The notes beneath the pieces were generated by a model that saw only the letters and a program-made list of their open reading frames with translations, was not told the origin of the DNA and searched no databases. Shown here one piece after another: positions 8,167-15,962 of a DNA stretch of 50,272 nt. Within the stretch, counting starts at the first letter, position 1, and each line of letters opens with the position of its first letter. Both the position numbers and the translations under genes were made by a program. Origin of the DNA: an uncultured Paracoccaceae bacterium (GTDB lineage Bacteria; Pseudomonadota; Alphaproteobacteria; Rhodobacterales; Rhodobacteraceae); assembly GCA_947503775.1 (NCBI GenBank), contig CANNFE010000016.1, positions 1-50,272 of the forward strand, given 5' to 3'.

Positions 8167-9476
8167 TGAACAATCTCCTGCAGTCGCAGCACACTGTCTT
8201 CGAAGCCGCTGAATTCATCCATGGATTGGCGCAGGAAGGCATCGATTGCATCGTGTCGCGCCAGCGCCGCATCGACGCGCGGGTCGGCGCCTTCGGCATA
8301 TTCGCCGACGCGCACCAACAGCTCGACATCGGCATATGCGGCAATCAGGTCGCGGATGCGTCCTGCGCAATCCCTGTGATCGGCGGTCACGACATTGTTC
8401 ATCACGCGGCTCTTGCTGCGCAGAATGTCGATAGCCGGATAATGGTTCTGTGCAGCCAACTTGGCCGAGAGGATCAGATGGCCGTCCAGAATGCCCCGCG
8501 TCTCGTCCGCGATCGGATCGCCGGTCCCATCGCCTTCAACCAGCACCGTGTAGAACGCAGTTATCGAGCCGGTCTGACCGGGGCCCGCACGTTCAAGCAG
8601 GTTCGGCAGCATTGTGAAGACCGAGATCGGAAAGCCGCGCCGCGTGGGCATCTCGCCTGCGGCCAAACCGATCTCCCTCTGGGCGCGGGCAAATCTGGTC
8701 AGGCTGTCCATAAGCAGAAGGACCCGCTTGCCCTGATCGCGAAAGTATTCCGCAACGCGGGTCGCCGCAAAAGCGGCGGCCACTCGCTCTCCCGCAGGGC
8801 GGTCCGAGGTTGCGACCACGACGACACTGCGCCGCATCGCATCGACGCCCAAATGGCCTTCGACGAATTCACGTACCTCGCGGCCGCGCTCTCCGATCAT
8901 GCCGATGACGCAGACGTCTGCCGAACAGCCCTTTACGATAGCCGACATAAGCGTCGACTTACCGCCGCCGGCCTCTCCGTAGATGCCGATGCGCTGGCCC
9001 TCGCCGCACGTCATCAGGCCATCAATGGCCCTGATCCCCGATGGAAACGGCCGGTCAATGACGCGGCGCGCCATCGGGTCGGGCGCGTTCTGGTGGATCG
9101 GGCTGTTTGTGCCGGCTGCGGCGGGCCGCCCATCAAGAGGTTTGCCGTTGCCGTCGATCACCCGGCCAAGCAGATCATCTGATAGCGCAAGACCTTGAAA
9201 CTGGCCGCTTGGGACGACTTCCGTCCGCAAAGACAATGCACGTATATCGCCCATCGGCGTGAGAACGGCCATGCCGCCATTGAACCCGATGATTTCAGCA
9301 GGCACCGTTCGGTCGCTTGCGGGATCGCGCAGATGGCAAAGCTCGCCTATCTTGCCCGAAGAAAGATGCGCACGGATGGTGCTGCCGACAATCTCGGCAA
9401 TCCGGCCCGACGCGACACGCGACGCGGCCCGATCCAGACGTGCGCTCAGTTTCGTGATGTCGAGATGTTCAGTCAT
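8163..9476 (-). CDS. sctN: SctN type III secretion ATPase
   Basis: A 437-residue cytoplasmic ATPase of the FliI/YscN family. The Walker A motif is GEAGGGKST at 167-175. The catalytic region GERGREVREF is near 195-204. The Walker B strand RVLLLMDSLTRFARAQREIGLAAGE has Asp257 and is followed by the family segment PNLLERAGPGQTGSITAFYTVL. I chose the ATG at 9476, preceded by GGAG (CAGGAGATCGCG); the longer frame only adds an implausible Trp/Pro-rich stretch antisense in character. The gene overlaps sctL by 8 bp. Confidence 0.97.
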   Translation of the reverse strand: MTEHLDITKLSARLDRAASRVASGRIAEIVGSTIRAHLSSGKIGELCHLRDPASDRTVPAEIIGFNGGMAVLTPMGDIRALSLRTEVVPSGQFQGLALSDDLLGRVIDGNGKPLDGRPAAAGTNSPIHQNAPDPMARRVIDRPFPSGIRAIDGLMTCGEGQRIGIYGEAGGGKSTLMSAIVKGCSADVCVIGMIGERGREVREFVEGHLGVDAMRRSVVVVATSDRPAGERVAAAFAATRVAEYFRDQGKRVLLLMDSLTRFARAQREIGLAAGEMPTRRGFPISVFTMLPNLLERAGPGQTGSITAFYTVLVEGDGTGDPIADETRGILDGHLILSAKLAAQNHYPAIDILRSKSRVMNNVVTADHRDCAGRIRDLIAAYADVELLVRVGEYAEGADPRVDAALARHDAIDAFLRQSMDEFSGFEDSVLRLQEIVQ

Positions 9477-10071
9477 CGCGATCTCCTGCGGCCAGGGCCA
9501 GGGCCAAAATGTCGAGTTGCCGATCAAAGGAGATGTCGACGAAGCCAGTGCCGATGCGCATCTCGCATCCGTCGGGTGGCAGGGCGGCGTCAAAGTCCAG
9601 TCGCGCAGGCACTGCGGAACGTGCGATAACCGCCTCGATCGTCTCGCGCCTTTCGGCGGGTGCGTCAGCTGAAATGGCGACCGTCACCATGTCGGTGCTT
9701 CGACAATCGGCCAGCGCTGTTTCGATCAGCCCCTGCCAGACAAGGTCGCCTGGAAGATCACCGATCACTTTTCGCACAACGCTCAGCGCGATCTCGGCGA
9801 CCTGAGAGCGGGTCTCGACCAACGTCGCTGACAGCTCCTTCGCAAGATCCGCCATCGTCTCGTTCGCCGCTTTCAGACCCGCCTCATAACCCTCGGACCG
9901 GCCGTCTTTGCGCGCAACCCGAAAGGCGGTTCGCGCTGCGTGCCGCCAGCGGGTCGCATCAGCCTCGGCTGTCTTGGCAAGACTATGAAGATCGCCGCAC
10001 AGACCTAAATCCGCCGCCTTGATGATGACGGGCACTGGCTGGAGCGTTTCAGGAACGTCAAAGCGTTTCAT
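9469..10071 (-). CDS. sctL: SctL (YscL/HrpE/NolV) stator protein
   Basis: A 200-residue protein with an FliH/SctL layout. A helical, charged central region (about 40-110, GRSEGYEAGLKAANETMADLAKEL) is followed by a C-terminal alpha/beta domain ending in GTGFVDISFDRQLDILALAL, comparable to the E-stator tail. It regulates the SctN ATPase and links it to SctQ. It lies directly upstream of sctN and overlaps sctK by 14 bp. Confidence 0.88.
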   Translation of the reverse strand: MKRFDVPETLQPVPVIIKAADLGLCGDLHSLAKTAEADATRWRHAARTAFRVARKDGRSEGYEAGLKAANETMADLAKELSATLVETRSQVAEIALSVVRKVIGDLPGDLVWQGLIETALADCRSTDMVTVAISADAPAERRETIEAVIARSAVPARLDFDAALPPDGCEMRIGTGFVDISFDRQLDILALALAAGDRDD

Positions 10072-10624
10072 ACACCGCTCCTATGGCTTGGGGCATGATG
10101 TCAGCCGCAAGTGCGGTCTCATCCAAACCGGGGACGCGCAGCATTGGATGCAACAGCTCCAAAAGGCGGACCTCGCCCGCGTTGAGGTCTGACTGCCAAT
10201 CCCAGTAAAGCGCGCGCCCCACGGACATGATGTCGTCGCGCGTGACATGGGTGAACCTGGGGTCGGCTTCGGCGATACCGGCCTTCATCGCGAAGGCGAA
10301 GGCGTCGGCGTCAATCATCAGCTTTGTTGCCTCGACCTGGTTGCGGCAGATCCGGCGCCGCAGCTGGGGGGCGAAAACCGCGGCCCCAGCGAACCTTTGA
10401 ACCCGCTCCATCGTGACCGCATCCATGGTCAACAGCCGGGCGACATCCACGCACACCTCTTTGACATCACAGATCGCGGCGAGCCGCCCGGCCAGGATGC
10501 GGCGCAGGCGCGCGCTGGCCGAGAAATCCTGCCAAAGACAGGCGACGTCTTCCAGATCCAACCGGGCGGGATCCAGACCGGGAACTGCGTCCAGCAGGTT
10601 TGATGGGATTTGCGAAACCGACAT
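10058..10624 (-). CDS. sctK: SctK-like (NolU/YscK position) sorting-platform protein
   Basis: A 188-residue soluble protein. Similarity is not obvious from motifs alone. The call comes from size, alpha-helical composition and position between sctJ and sctL, which is the nolU/sctK slot in rhizobial clusters. The C-terminal segment LLELLHPMLRVPGL resembles the only recognisable part of that family. SctK connects the inner-membrane ring (SctD) to SctQ. It begins three bases after the sctJ stop. Confidence 0.65.
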   Translation of the reverse strand: MSVSQIPSNLLDAVPGLDPARLDLEDVACLWQDFSASARLRRILAGRLAAICDVKEVCVDVARLLTMDAVTMERVQRFAGAAVFAPQLRRRICRNQVEATKLMIDADAFAFAMKAGIAEADPRFTHVTRDDIMSVGRALYWDWQSDLNAGEVRLLELLHPMLRVPGLDETALAADIMPQAIGAVYETL

Positions 10625-10627
10625 GTC

Positions 10628-11389
10628 TTAAGCCCGCGGAACCGGGATGGTGACAAGTGATTTTTCACCCTTCCGCACCCGGCGGAAGACCAGGAAACCG
10701 CCCAGGGCCAGACCCGCCAAAAGCATGACGCCACCTGCCCCCATAAACCCGGCTTTGAGCGTTGACACCCGTGAAGATTGCGACGTGGCAGCCAGCAGCA
10801 AGTCCGACTTCACCTCCACCGGCACCAGCACGACCGTGACCTTCTCATAGGTCAGGCCTTCGATGCTGTTGGCGACCAGCAGCTTTATCTGCGGAACAAG
10901 CGGTTGAAGGTCAAACGTCGCCTCATGTCGCACGAAAACAGAGGCCGACGATGGCGTCTTGTCCTGCGAGAACCGATCGGAGGTGGGCAAGACGACATGC
11001 GTGCGGGCCGAGATGACACCGTCAATATCCGAAACCGTGCGCGACAGCTCTTCGGACATCGCAAAGACAAACCTGGCGCGTTCTTCCATCGGCGAGACGA
11101 CAAAACCGTCGCCCTGAAACACATCTCCCAGCGTTGCATAATCCTGCTTGGGATAGCCTTGTTCGCCCAAGATCTCGACCGCGTCGGCAAACCTGTTCTG
11201 TTCAACCAAGACCGTGACGGACCCACCTTTCGTCGTCTCGCGAGCAGCGTCGATCTGATACCGAAACAGGATCGAAATGATCTCATTGGCTTCCTGTTCG
11301 CTCAGGTCGGAGTAGAGCTCCGACTTGCAGCCTCCCAGGAGCAGCATTGCGGAAATCAACAGGATCTTTGCGTATCTGGTGCGGGTCAT
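10628..11389 (-). CDS. sctJ: SctJ (YscJ/HrcJ) inner-ring lipoprotein
   Basis: A 253-residue lipoprotein that builds the inner ring of the basal body. A signal peptide ends in a lipobox (LLLGGC, Cys21). The periplasmic part shows the family features: LSEQEANEIISIL, VEQNRFADAVEILGEQGYP, and the SEELSRTVSDIDGVISARTHVVLP block. These are followed by SASVFVRH and IKLLVANSIEGLTYEKVTVVLVP. One membrane helix (about 212-236) and a basic cytoplasmic tail close the protein. A gap of 24 bp separates it from sctI. Confidence 0.97.
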   Translation of the reverse strand: MTRTRYAKILLISAMLLLGGCKSELYSDLSEQEANEIISILFRYQIDAARETTKGGSVTVLVEQNRFADAVEILGEQGYPKQDYATLGDVFQGDGFVVSPMEERARFVFAMSEELSRTVSDIDGVISARTHVVLPTSDRFSQDKTPSSASVFVRHEATFDLQPLVPQIKLLVANSIEGLTYEKVTVVLVPVEVKSDLLLAATSQSSRVSTLKAGFMGAGGVMLLAGLALGGFLVFRRVRKGEKSLVTIPVPRA

Positions 11390-11413
11390 GTATTTGCCTC
11401 CTGCGACCTCGGC

Positions 11414-11827
11414 TTAAGCTGTTGAGACCAGTTTGCCGATTGAACCAGCGATCTGAGAGGCGACGTTGTGGGCCAGTGAAAGATCACCAATGTAACGATA
11501 GCTCGCAATTAACTGATCAAATGTATCGTCAAGTTCAGCATCTGCAGAGGCATCGCGGCCCGCGCCCAGCACATCAGATGCAGGGCCATCAGGCAGACGT
11601 TGAACCGTTTCCACTTTCGGGGCGGGTGTCGCGTCTTCTGCCGTGTAGCTGCGATGTGTCTCATGCAATTTGCGCAACTCGTTCATGATCTGATCTCCGA
11701 CGTCGGATTCTTTCGCAGGCGCATTCTTCATCGTCTGTGTTAAACGGGTCGCGTCGTTTTGCAGTGTAACTGTATTGGCATTCGGATTGCCAAGGGCAGA
11801 CTGAATTGCAGCGATATCGAGTTCCAT
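11414..11827 (-). CDS. sctI: SctI-like inner rod protein (NolB position)
   Basis: A 137-residue protein, first gene of the leftward operon. The slot immediately before sctJ is occupied by nolB/sctI in rhizobial loci. The protein has a polar, Ala/Asp/Thr-rich N-terminal part and a C-terminal helix (about 100-135, YRYIGDLSLAHNVASQIAGSIGKLVSTA) like the rod-forming end of SctI. There is no signal peptide, as expected for an early type III substrate. The family is poorly conserved, so position carries most of the weight. The divergent promoter region with sctC is 198 bp. Confidence 0.6.
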   Translation of the reverse strand: MELDIAAIQSALGNPNANTVTLQNDATRLTQTMKNAPAKESDVGDQIMNELRKLHETHRSYTAEDATPAPKVETVQRLPDGPASDVLGAGRDASADAELDDTFDQLIASYRYIGDLSLAHNVASQIAGSIGKLVSTA

Positions 11828-12025
11828 TGGTCGGTGTCCTTCAGAGCTGATTTCAAGTGCTTCAACGTTGGCTTAAAATCGCATCCTTACGGCTGCCTGA
11901 CATGGCTCACCGCTTGTCAGAATGGTTGTCGATTGACATGCCTGCCCTTATGTCTTGGGTAGAATCAGCGGGGGCGCTTCGGGCGCACACACCCGAGCAA
12001 AATTCTCTAGAGGACTGGAAAAGAT

Positions 12026-12595
12026 ATGAGATACTCACGTGTTATCGCTATCTCACTTTTTGCAGCGACTGCTCATTTGCCGCTGCTGGCCGCCCCCTTG
12101 CCGGTCAGTGACGAACCGCAGCCCTATACTATTATCAATCAGGATGTCCGGTCCGTTCTGGCAGATTTCAGTGAAAGCCTGAATATTCCGATCAGTATTT
12201 CTGACGGCGTCGAAGGCGCAGTGAGACAGGTTTCAGGCAGCTTTACACCCGAGGATTTCATGCACCATCTTGCGCTGAATAATGAATTCAGCTGGTATTA
12301 CGATGGCAGGACACTTCATGTTACTCCGCTTGTAGAAGAAAAGACCATTCTGCTGCAGATGGGAGATGTCTCAGTTGAAGCGTTCAACAGAACGCTCGAA
12401 GAGCTCCAGATCGCAGATGCACGATATCCGGTTATCATGGCGGGAGAGCAGGGTTTGGCACGGGTCTCCGGGCCACCGCGTTACATTGAACTTCTTCAAG
12501 AAACGTTTCAGGCAATGTCACCGCCCGTGCCAGCTACCGAAGGACCGCGTAATTTGACGGTGATTCAAGGCGGGGAACGGGTAACTCTGCCTTAG
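12026..12595 (+). CDS. sctC: SctC N-terminal (RhcC1-type) secretin domain protein, no pore domain
   Basis: A 189-residue exported protein with a signal peptide (MRYSRVIAISLFAATAHLPLLAA). The mature part has the N0-like domain (YTIINQDVRSVLADFSESLNIPISISDGVEGAVRQVSGSFTPEDFMHHLA with SWYYDGRTLHV) and then an N1-like domain (VSVEAFNRTLEELQIADARYPVI). This corresponds to the first third of SctC. In rhizobia the secretin is split into RhcC1 (this part) and RhcC2 (pore). No secretin pore domain occurs anywhere in the window, so the outer-membrane channel must come from elsewhere or be something else. The gene starts the rightward gene set and is followed by its own terminator. Confidence 0.85.
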   Translation: MRYSRVIAISLFAATAHLPLLAAPLPVSDEPQPYTIINQDVRSVLADFSESLNIPISISDGVEGAVRQVSGSFTPEDFMHHLALNNEFSWYYDGRTLHVTPLVEEKTILLQMGDVSVEAFNRTLEELQIADARYPVIMAGEQGLARVSGPPRYIELLQETFQAMSPPVPATEGPRNLTVIQGGERVTLP

Positions 12596-12629
12596 CGGCA
12601 AAGCTCTCGCGTATCAACATCAATGACCG

Positions 12630-12660
12630 AATCAGCCGTCGCTTCGTGGCTGATTTTCTA
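12630..12660 (+). terminator. Intrinsic terminator after sctC
   Basis: An 8-bp perfect stem (AATCAGCC / GGCTGATT, 12630-12637 and 12648-12655) with a 10-base loop is followed by a T-rich stretch. It lies 34 bp after the sctC stop and would separate sctC from the AT-rich genes downstream. Confidence 0.75.
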
Positions 12661-12825
12661 TAATTTTTTCAAATACTTATATTTACCCCAACCTCCGTCA
12701 GGTTTCCGAAAGGTACACCCTGCAAGTTGTTAATACCGAAACGGACCCGGCGCACTGCCGCATCCGGTTCTCGCAAAGCAACCGAGGCGGAGAACCTTTC
12801 CGCCCCTGAAAGCAGAGGAAACAAG

Positions 12826-13134
12826 ATGAACCTTTTTGGGATTAAGAAGCTACCGATCTTTAGTGACGCTATTGATATGGTAAAGAGCAGCGCTGAATTT
12901 TTTGATGGCCTCAAGAAAGGCAAATTTGACCTGGCTGCTTTAGGTGACACCATTCTAAACGGCGCGCAAATTGCGTCCGTTGCGACGGGTAATATCGCAA
13001 TGGCTAATACGCTCTCCAAGATTGAACAAGGCACCGACACACTTGGTATTACGAGCAATAAAAATAACTCCGAAGCAGCCAAAGCGCAATCTCTAATAGA
13101 TCAGACGATCTTTATGCATGGACAGGTATCCTAA
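12826..13134 (+). CDS. Small unrecognised protein in the secretion locus
   Basis: A 102-residue protein of unknown family. The ATG at 12826 has a fair ribosome-binding site (GAGGAAACAAG). A GGCGGA/TCCGCC stem lies just upstream (about 12785-12801). There is no signal peptide. Residues 45-80 are Ala/Gly/Ile/Thr-rich (LAALGDTILNGAQIASVATGNIAMANTL), a mildly hydrophobic helix like those in small type III substrates or pore-associated proteins. The gene is visibly AT-richer than the apparatus genes. By position between sctC and sctD it may be a secreted component, but no function can be assigned. Confidence 0.6.
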   Translation: MNLFGIKKLPIFSDAIDMVKSSAEFFDGLKKGKFDLAALGDTILNGAQIASVATGNIAMANTLSKIEQGTDTLGITSNKNNSEAAKAQSLIDQTIFMHGQVS

Positions 13135-13143
13135 CCAGTTAGA

Positions 13144-13197
13144 TCCTGAATAGGATTCAGGAATTTCTTCTGCAATACGAATTGCGGAAGAAGAAAT
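13144..13197. promoter_or_regulatory. Tandem hairpins between two unknown genes
   Basis: Two adjacent inverted repeats fill the gap. The first is a perfect 8-bp stem (TCCTGAAT / ATTCAGGA, 13144-13162, 3-base loop). The second has a 14-bp stem with a 3-base bulge (arms 13163-13176 and 13181-13197, loop ACGA). No T-run follows on the plus strand. They could be an RNA stability element, a weak terminator or an operator. Confidence 0.5.
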
Positions 13198-13252
13198 AGT
13201 AATACCGAACTATTTATGACTGCAATCATAGATGGCACAAAGGGAAATTCGC

Positions 13253-14107
13253 ATGCCAAACCCAGCGACACTATCACCTGTAGTGAATAATTTTTACATG
13301 CCGAGCAACAGTGTTGTCATTAGAAATCGTAGCACAGAGACATTTGATGCCAGAGCGACCAAGCAGAGCGAACCAGACTTCGGTATCACGAAAGACGCTA
13401 CATTTATAGACAGTTGGAGCACACGGAACAGCTCCAAAACGCAGAACTACCACTGCAGTGAAGATGCACACAATAGAGTGCAAATCCAAGCAATGCCAAA
13501 TTGCGAGGAAAAGGACAAAGAGCAAATTGCCATCTTTAAGGCCGCCGAACTGAGTGAAACGATGACTACAAAAGGCGGTGCTCTGAATAATTATAAGGAT
13601 AGTCTTGGTGTCGGCGATGATGGAATCGGGAAGAACGAGGCAATCACATGGTTCGTCCCAAAGGATGTCGAAACAGCTGGCGGCGCAAACGTGAAGCTTT
13701 CAAAGCTTTTTGAAGATGAAAGAGCAACATTGCGCGTCACCCGTCTCGACGGCTCAGTCAATGAGATTCCTGTTGAGGGTACAAAGGATGGGAATGCTAG
13801 TGTAAAAATCAAAGGAGGTACGTCGATTACCGAAATCGAATTCTTATCCTCTGGTGGATCTAATTCCCACTTCGCTGTTGATGAGGTTGCCACGAAAGGA
13901 AAGGTAGAATTAAAGGCGGACGTTACCCCAATGTTTGAGTTAATTTCTACATTGCGTGATCTTATCTCTAGATATGATTATCAAGAGGCGAATACTGGTA
14001 CGACGCTCAAAGATATGACCTTCGATTATGAGATATCCGAGACTGCAAACCGCTTCATGCAGCTTCTCGAGGAGAAACTAATGCAAAATAAGATCTGGAG
14101 GTACTAA
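13253..14107 (+). CDS. Unrecognised 284-residue protein, candidate type III substrate
   Basis: A soluble, polar protein of unknown family. The ATG at 13253 has AAGGGA seven bases upstream; the in-frame ATG at 13232 has no site. There is no signal peptide or membrane helix. The N terminus is rich in Ser/Thr/Asn (MPNPATLSPVVNNFYMPSNS), which would suit a type III export signal. The middle is beta-like. The last 50 residues are helical (FELISTLRDLISRYDYQEAN then ISETANRFMQLLEEKLMQNK). That end helix, the size and the place before the needle-like genes would fit a needle-tip protein, but this is only a structural guess. It is AT-rich relative to the apparatus genes. Confidence 0.65.
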   Translation: MPNPATLSPVVNNFYMPSNSVVIRNRSTETFDARATKQSEPDFGITKDATFIDSWSTRNSSKTQNYHCSEDAHNRVQIQAMPNCEEKDKEQIAIFKAAELSETMTTKGGALNNYKDSLGVGDDGIGKNEAITWFVPKDVETAGGANVKLSKLFEDERATLRVTRLDGSVNEIPVEGTKDGNASVKIKGGTSITEIEFLSSGGSNSHFAVDEVATKGKVELKADVTPMFELISTLRDLISRYDYQEANTGTTLKDMTFDYEISETANRFMQLLEEKLMQNKIWRY

Positions 14108-14177
14108 TTTGGAATTAAAATACTGCACTATAGTGGTACGATATCGCTAGATCTTGAAATGCTAAGGAGACCAGAAG

Positions 14178-14348
14178 ATGGCTAGTCCAGAGATTACCGG
14201 ATCGACCAAAGCACCGGAGGTAAGTATTATCGAATCTAACAATGAAAGCAAAGAAGCTTGGGACAAATTGACCGAGAATATCATGAGTAACGTGATAATG
14301 GATCATAAGAAGATGATGGATCAAGCCTATGACGAGAGCGAGCAATAA
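14178..14348 (+). CDS. 56-residue small protein, needle (SctF) candidate
   Basis: A short gene with a strong ribosome-binding site (AAGGAGACCAGAAG before the ATG). It encodes 56 mostly helical, charged residues (middle SKEAWDKLTENIMSNVIMDHKKMMDQ). There are no Cys, no signal peptide and no membrane segment. Needle subunits of type III systems are small helical proteins of about 55-85 residues encoded near sctD, and this is one of only two such genes here. It lacks a clear Pro-containing turn, so the call is tentative. A second small gene of similar size follows after 119 bp. Confidence 0.6.
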   Translation: MASPEITGSTKAPEVSIIESNNESKEAWDKLTENIMSNVIMDHKKMMDQAYDESEQ

Positions 14349-14467
14349 TAATACTCTGCTCCCAAACCAGCTTGCCGAACTCAATTGAGTCTACCGCAAC
14401 CTAGCAACAGATGTCGAGGCAAGGCAACGCGGTAAGCCGCGACAGACCAATCAAAGGAGATATGAAA

Positions 14468-14632
14468 ATGAGTTCAATTAGTAGCGCCGATAAAGGAAGC
14501 GCATCGAGCGCGCAGCAAGACACGAAAGATACATATAAGTGGATACAAGAGGAGAGCGCGAAATTCAGAAACTTGGTTACGATCGAGGGCTTTATCTATA
14601 ATTGCACGAAGCATATCCCTCAACAAAAATGA
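14468..14632 (+). CDS. 54-residue small protein, second needle-size candidate
   Basis: A 54-residue protein; ATG at 14468 is eight bases after AAAGGAG, while the ATG at 14462 is too close to it. It has a Ser/Ala-rich N terminus (SSISSADKGSASSAQQ) and then DTYKWIQEESAKFRNLVTIEGFIYNCTKH. There is no signal peptide. Its size, single Trp in the first helix and place just before sctD resemble the preceding 56-residue gene, so the two may be related small type III components (needle and partner, or chaperone). Family not recognised. Confidence 0.55.
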   Translation: MSSISSADKGSASSAQQDTKDTYKWIQEESAKFRNLVTIEGFIYNCTKHIPQQK

Positions 14633-14637
14633 GGCAA

Positions 14638-14657
14638 GGCGCGGCATTCGCCGCGCC
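14638..14657 (+). promoter_or_regulatory. GC-rich hairpin between the small gene and sctD
   Basis: A perfect 8-bp stem (GGCGCGGC / GCCGCGCC) closes a 4-base loop (ATTC). It starts six bases after the stop codon and has no T-run. It is likely an mRNA 3'-end stabiliser or partial terminator that would let the upstream small protein be made in excess over SctD. Confidence 0.55.
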
Positions 14658-14690
14658 CGCCACCCACATCAAATTCAAAAGAGGGCCGCC

Positions 14691-15575
14691 ATGACATGCG
14701 AACTTCAGATCACATCCGGCTTTCACAGTGGCGCCATGGCCCGCTTGTCCGACCAGATCACGGTCATCGGATCTTCGGATGCATGTGACCTCGTCCTGTC
14801 AGACGAAGGTATCGCCGCCCGTCATATGTCGCTCGAGCGCGCGCGTGGCAGCCTGGCGCTTACCGCGCTGGACGCGGATGTCGAAGTGGTTGGCAAGGGG
14901 CTCGTTCCCGCAGGACATCGCGCCGATATTCCACATAACGCGACCGTGCGTCTGGCGGCGACCGATATTCAGGTCGAGAGCACGCGAGCCGACTTCATGT
15001 CATCTCTGCCAGAGCTCCCCCAGATCAGATTTCCTCGCTATAGCCCCGCCGTGCTGGCAGTTGCCTGTGTGCCGATGGCTTTCGCCGCCTTTGCCCTGAC
15101 CCCCAACACCACCAGCATTGATGGCCAAGACGCGCCAGGGGCTCTTGCGAGCCAGATGCCCCCGGAACCAACCGCCGAGGAGCGGTTGGAAGCTGCGATC
15201 GCGCTTTTCGAAACGAAACTGGAAGCGTCGGGAATTGATACCGTGCACTTGGCCCCGCGCGACGGGGTTGTCGTCGCCACAGGTACTGTCTTTCAAGCAA
15301 ACACTGACGCATGGCACCAGCTTGAGCGCTGGTTCGACGGTGCCTATGCCGGACAGATTGCAATGGTCAACAACGTTTCGGGCACCGCAAATCCACCGTC
15401 CATCGACCCGCCCGCGATCCAGTCGGTTTGGCAAAGCGATACCCCATTTCTGACCATCGACAACAGCCGGTATCACGAGGGCGCCACGCTTCCCAATGGC
15501 TGGGTTCTGGCCTCGATCGGACCCGCAGCGGCGAGCTTCGAATATGACAACCGCACCATCGAAATTCGCTACTGA
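14691..15575 (+). CDS. sctD: SctD (YscD/Y4yQ-type) basal body ring protein
   Basis: A 294-residue bitopic inner-membrane protein. Residues 1-100 look like the cytoplasmic FHA-type domain of SctD (VIGSSDACDLVLSDEGIAARHMSLE). A membrane segment follows at about 120-142 (PAVLAVACVPMAFAAFAL). The periplasmic part has a BON-like ring-building domain (about 165-235) and a final small beta domain (PNGWVLASIGPAAASFEYDNRTIEIRY). It is shorter than YscD (about 420) but in the range of rhizobial Y4yQ. It stands at the head of a tight group with the next two genes and sctV. Confidence 0.82.
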   Translation: MTCELQITSGFHSGAMARLSDQITVIGSSDACDLVLSDEGIAARHMSLERARGSLALTALDADVEVVGKGLVPAGHRADIPHNATVRLAATDIQVESTRADFMSSLPELPQIRFPRYSPAVLAVACVPMAFAAFALTPNTTSIDGQDAPGALASQMPPEPTAEERLEAAIALFETKLEASGIDTVHLAPRDGVVVATGTVFQANTDAWHQLERWFDGAYAGQIAMVNNVSGTANPPSIDPPAIQSVWQSDTPFLTIDNSRYHEGATLPNGWVLASIGPAAASFEYDNRTIEIRY

Positions 15576-15598
15576 ACGACGGCAGAGGACAAAGCGCG

Positions 15599-15958
15599 AT
15601 GACTATTCCCGAGATGACGCCGCCGAAACGCGTACCAGATATTCATCGCGTACCGCTGACCGATCCTGCGCCCTTGCCGACCGAAAGAGTTGTACGGGCC
15701 GAGGGCAAAGCGCGAGACCGTCAGCACGCCGGCATCCGGGGCATTTTCCGCCGTATCCTTGAGTTCATCGCGCCTCCGCGCCCCGTCACCCCAGGCTTGA
15801 GCAACAGCGAGGTTCAACGCGAGTTAAAGGCGATTGCCAAATCGCTGGAGGCGGACAGTGGTGATCGTCTGAACCAGCTTTCAGCTAAAACGATCCGTCG
15901 TGAACTGTCGAAAATGACGGTTCTCGAACAGCAGCTCAACGCACTCTTGAAAGGATAG
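15599..15958 (+). CDS. Small basic hypothetical protein between sctD and the TPR gene
   Basis: A 119-residue protein; start at 15599, 23 bp after sctD. The first 70 residues are Pro/Arg-rich and probably disordered. The last 50 (SNSEVQRELKAIAKSLE then LNQLSAKTIRRELSKMTVLEQQLNALLKG) look helical. This could be a chaperone partner in the way SctE/SctG pairs hold the needle subunit, especially because a TPR protein follows immediately. Not recognised by family; the role is inferred from position. Confidence 0.6.
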   Translation: MTIPEMTPPKRVPDIHRVPLTDPAPLPTERVVRAEGKARDRQHAGIRGIFRRILEFIAPPRPVTPGLSNSEVQRELKAIAKSLEADSGDRLNQLSAKTIRRELSKMTVLEQQLNALLKG

Positions 15959-15962
15959 GACA

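Noticed and set aside
8043-9182. 379-codon plus-strand frame
   Set aside because: Antisense shadow of sctN and sctO.
11828-12025. TtsI-type tts box or clear sigma-70 promoter between sctI and sctC
   Set aside because: I found TTGACA at 11933 but no -10 at proper spacing, and nothing convincing as a tts box.
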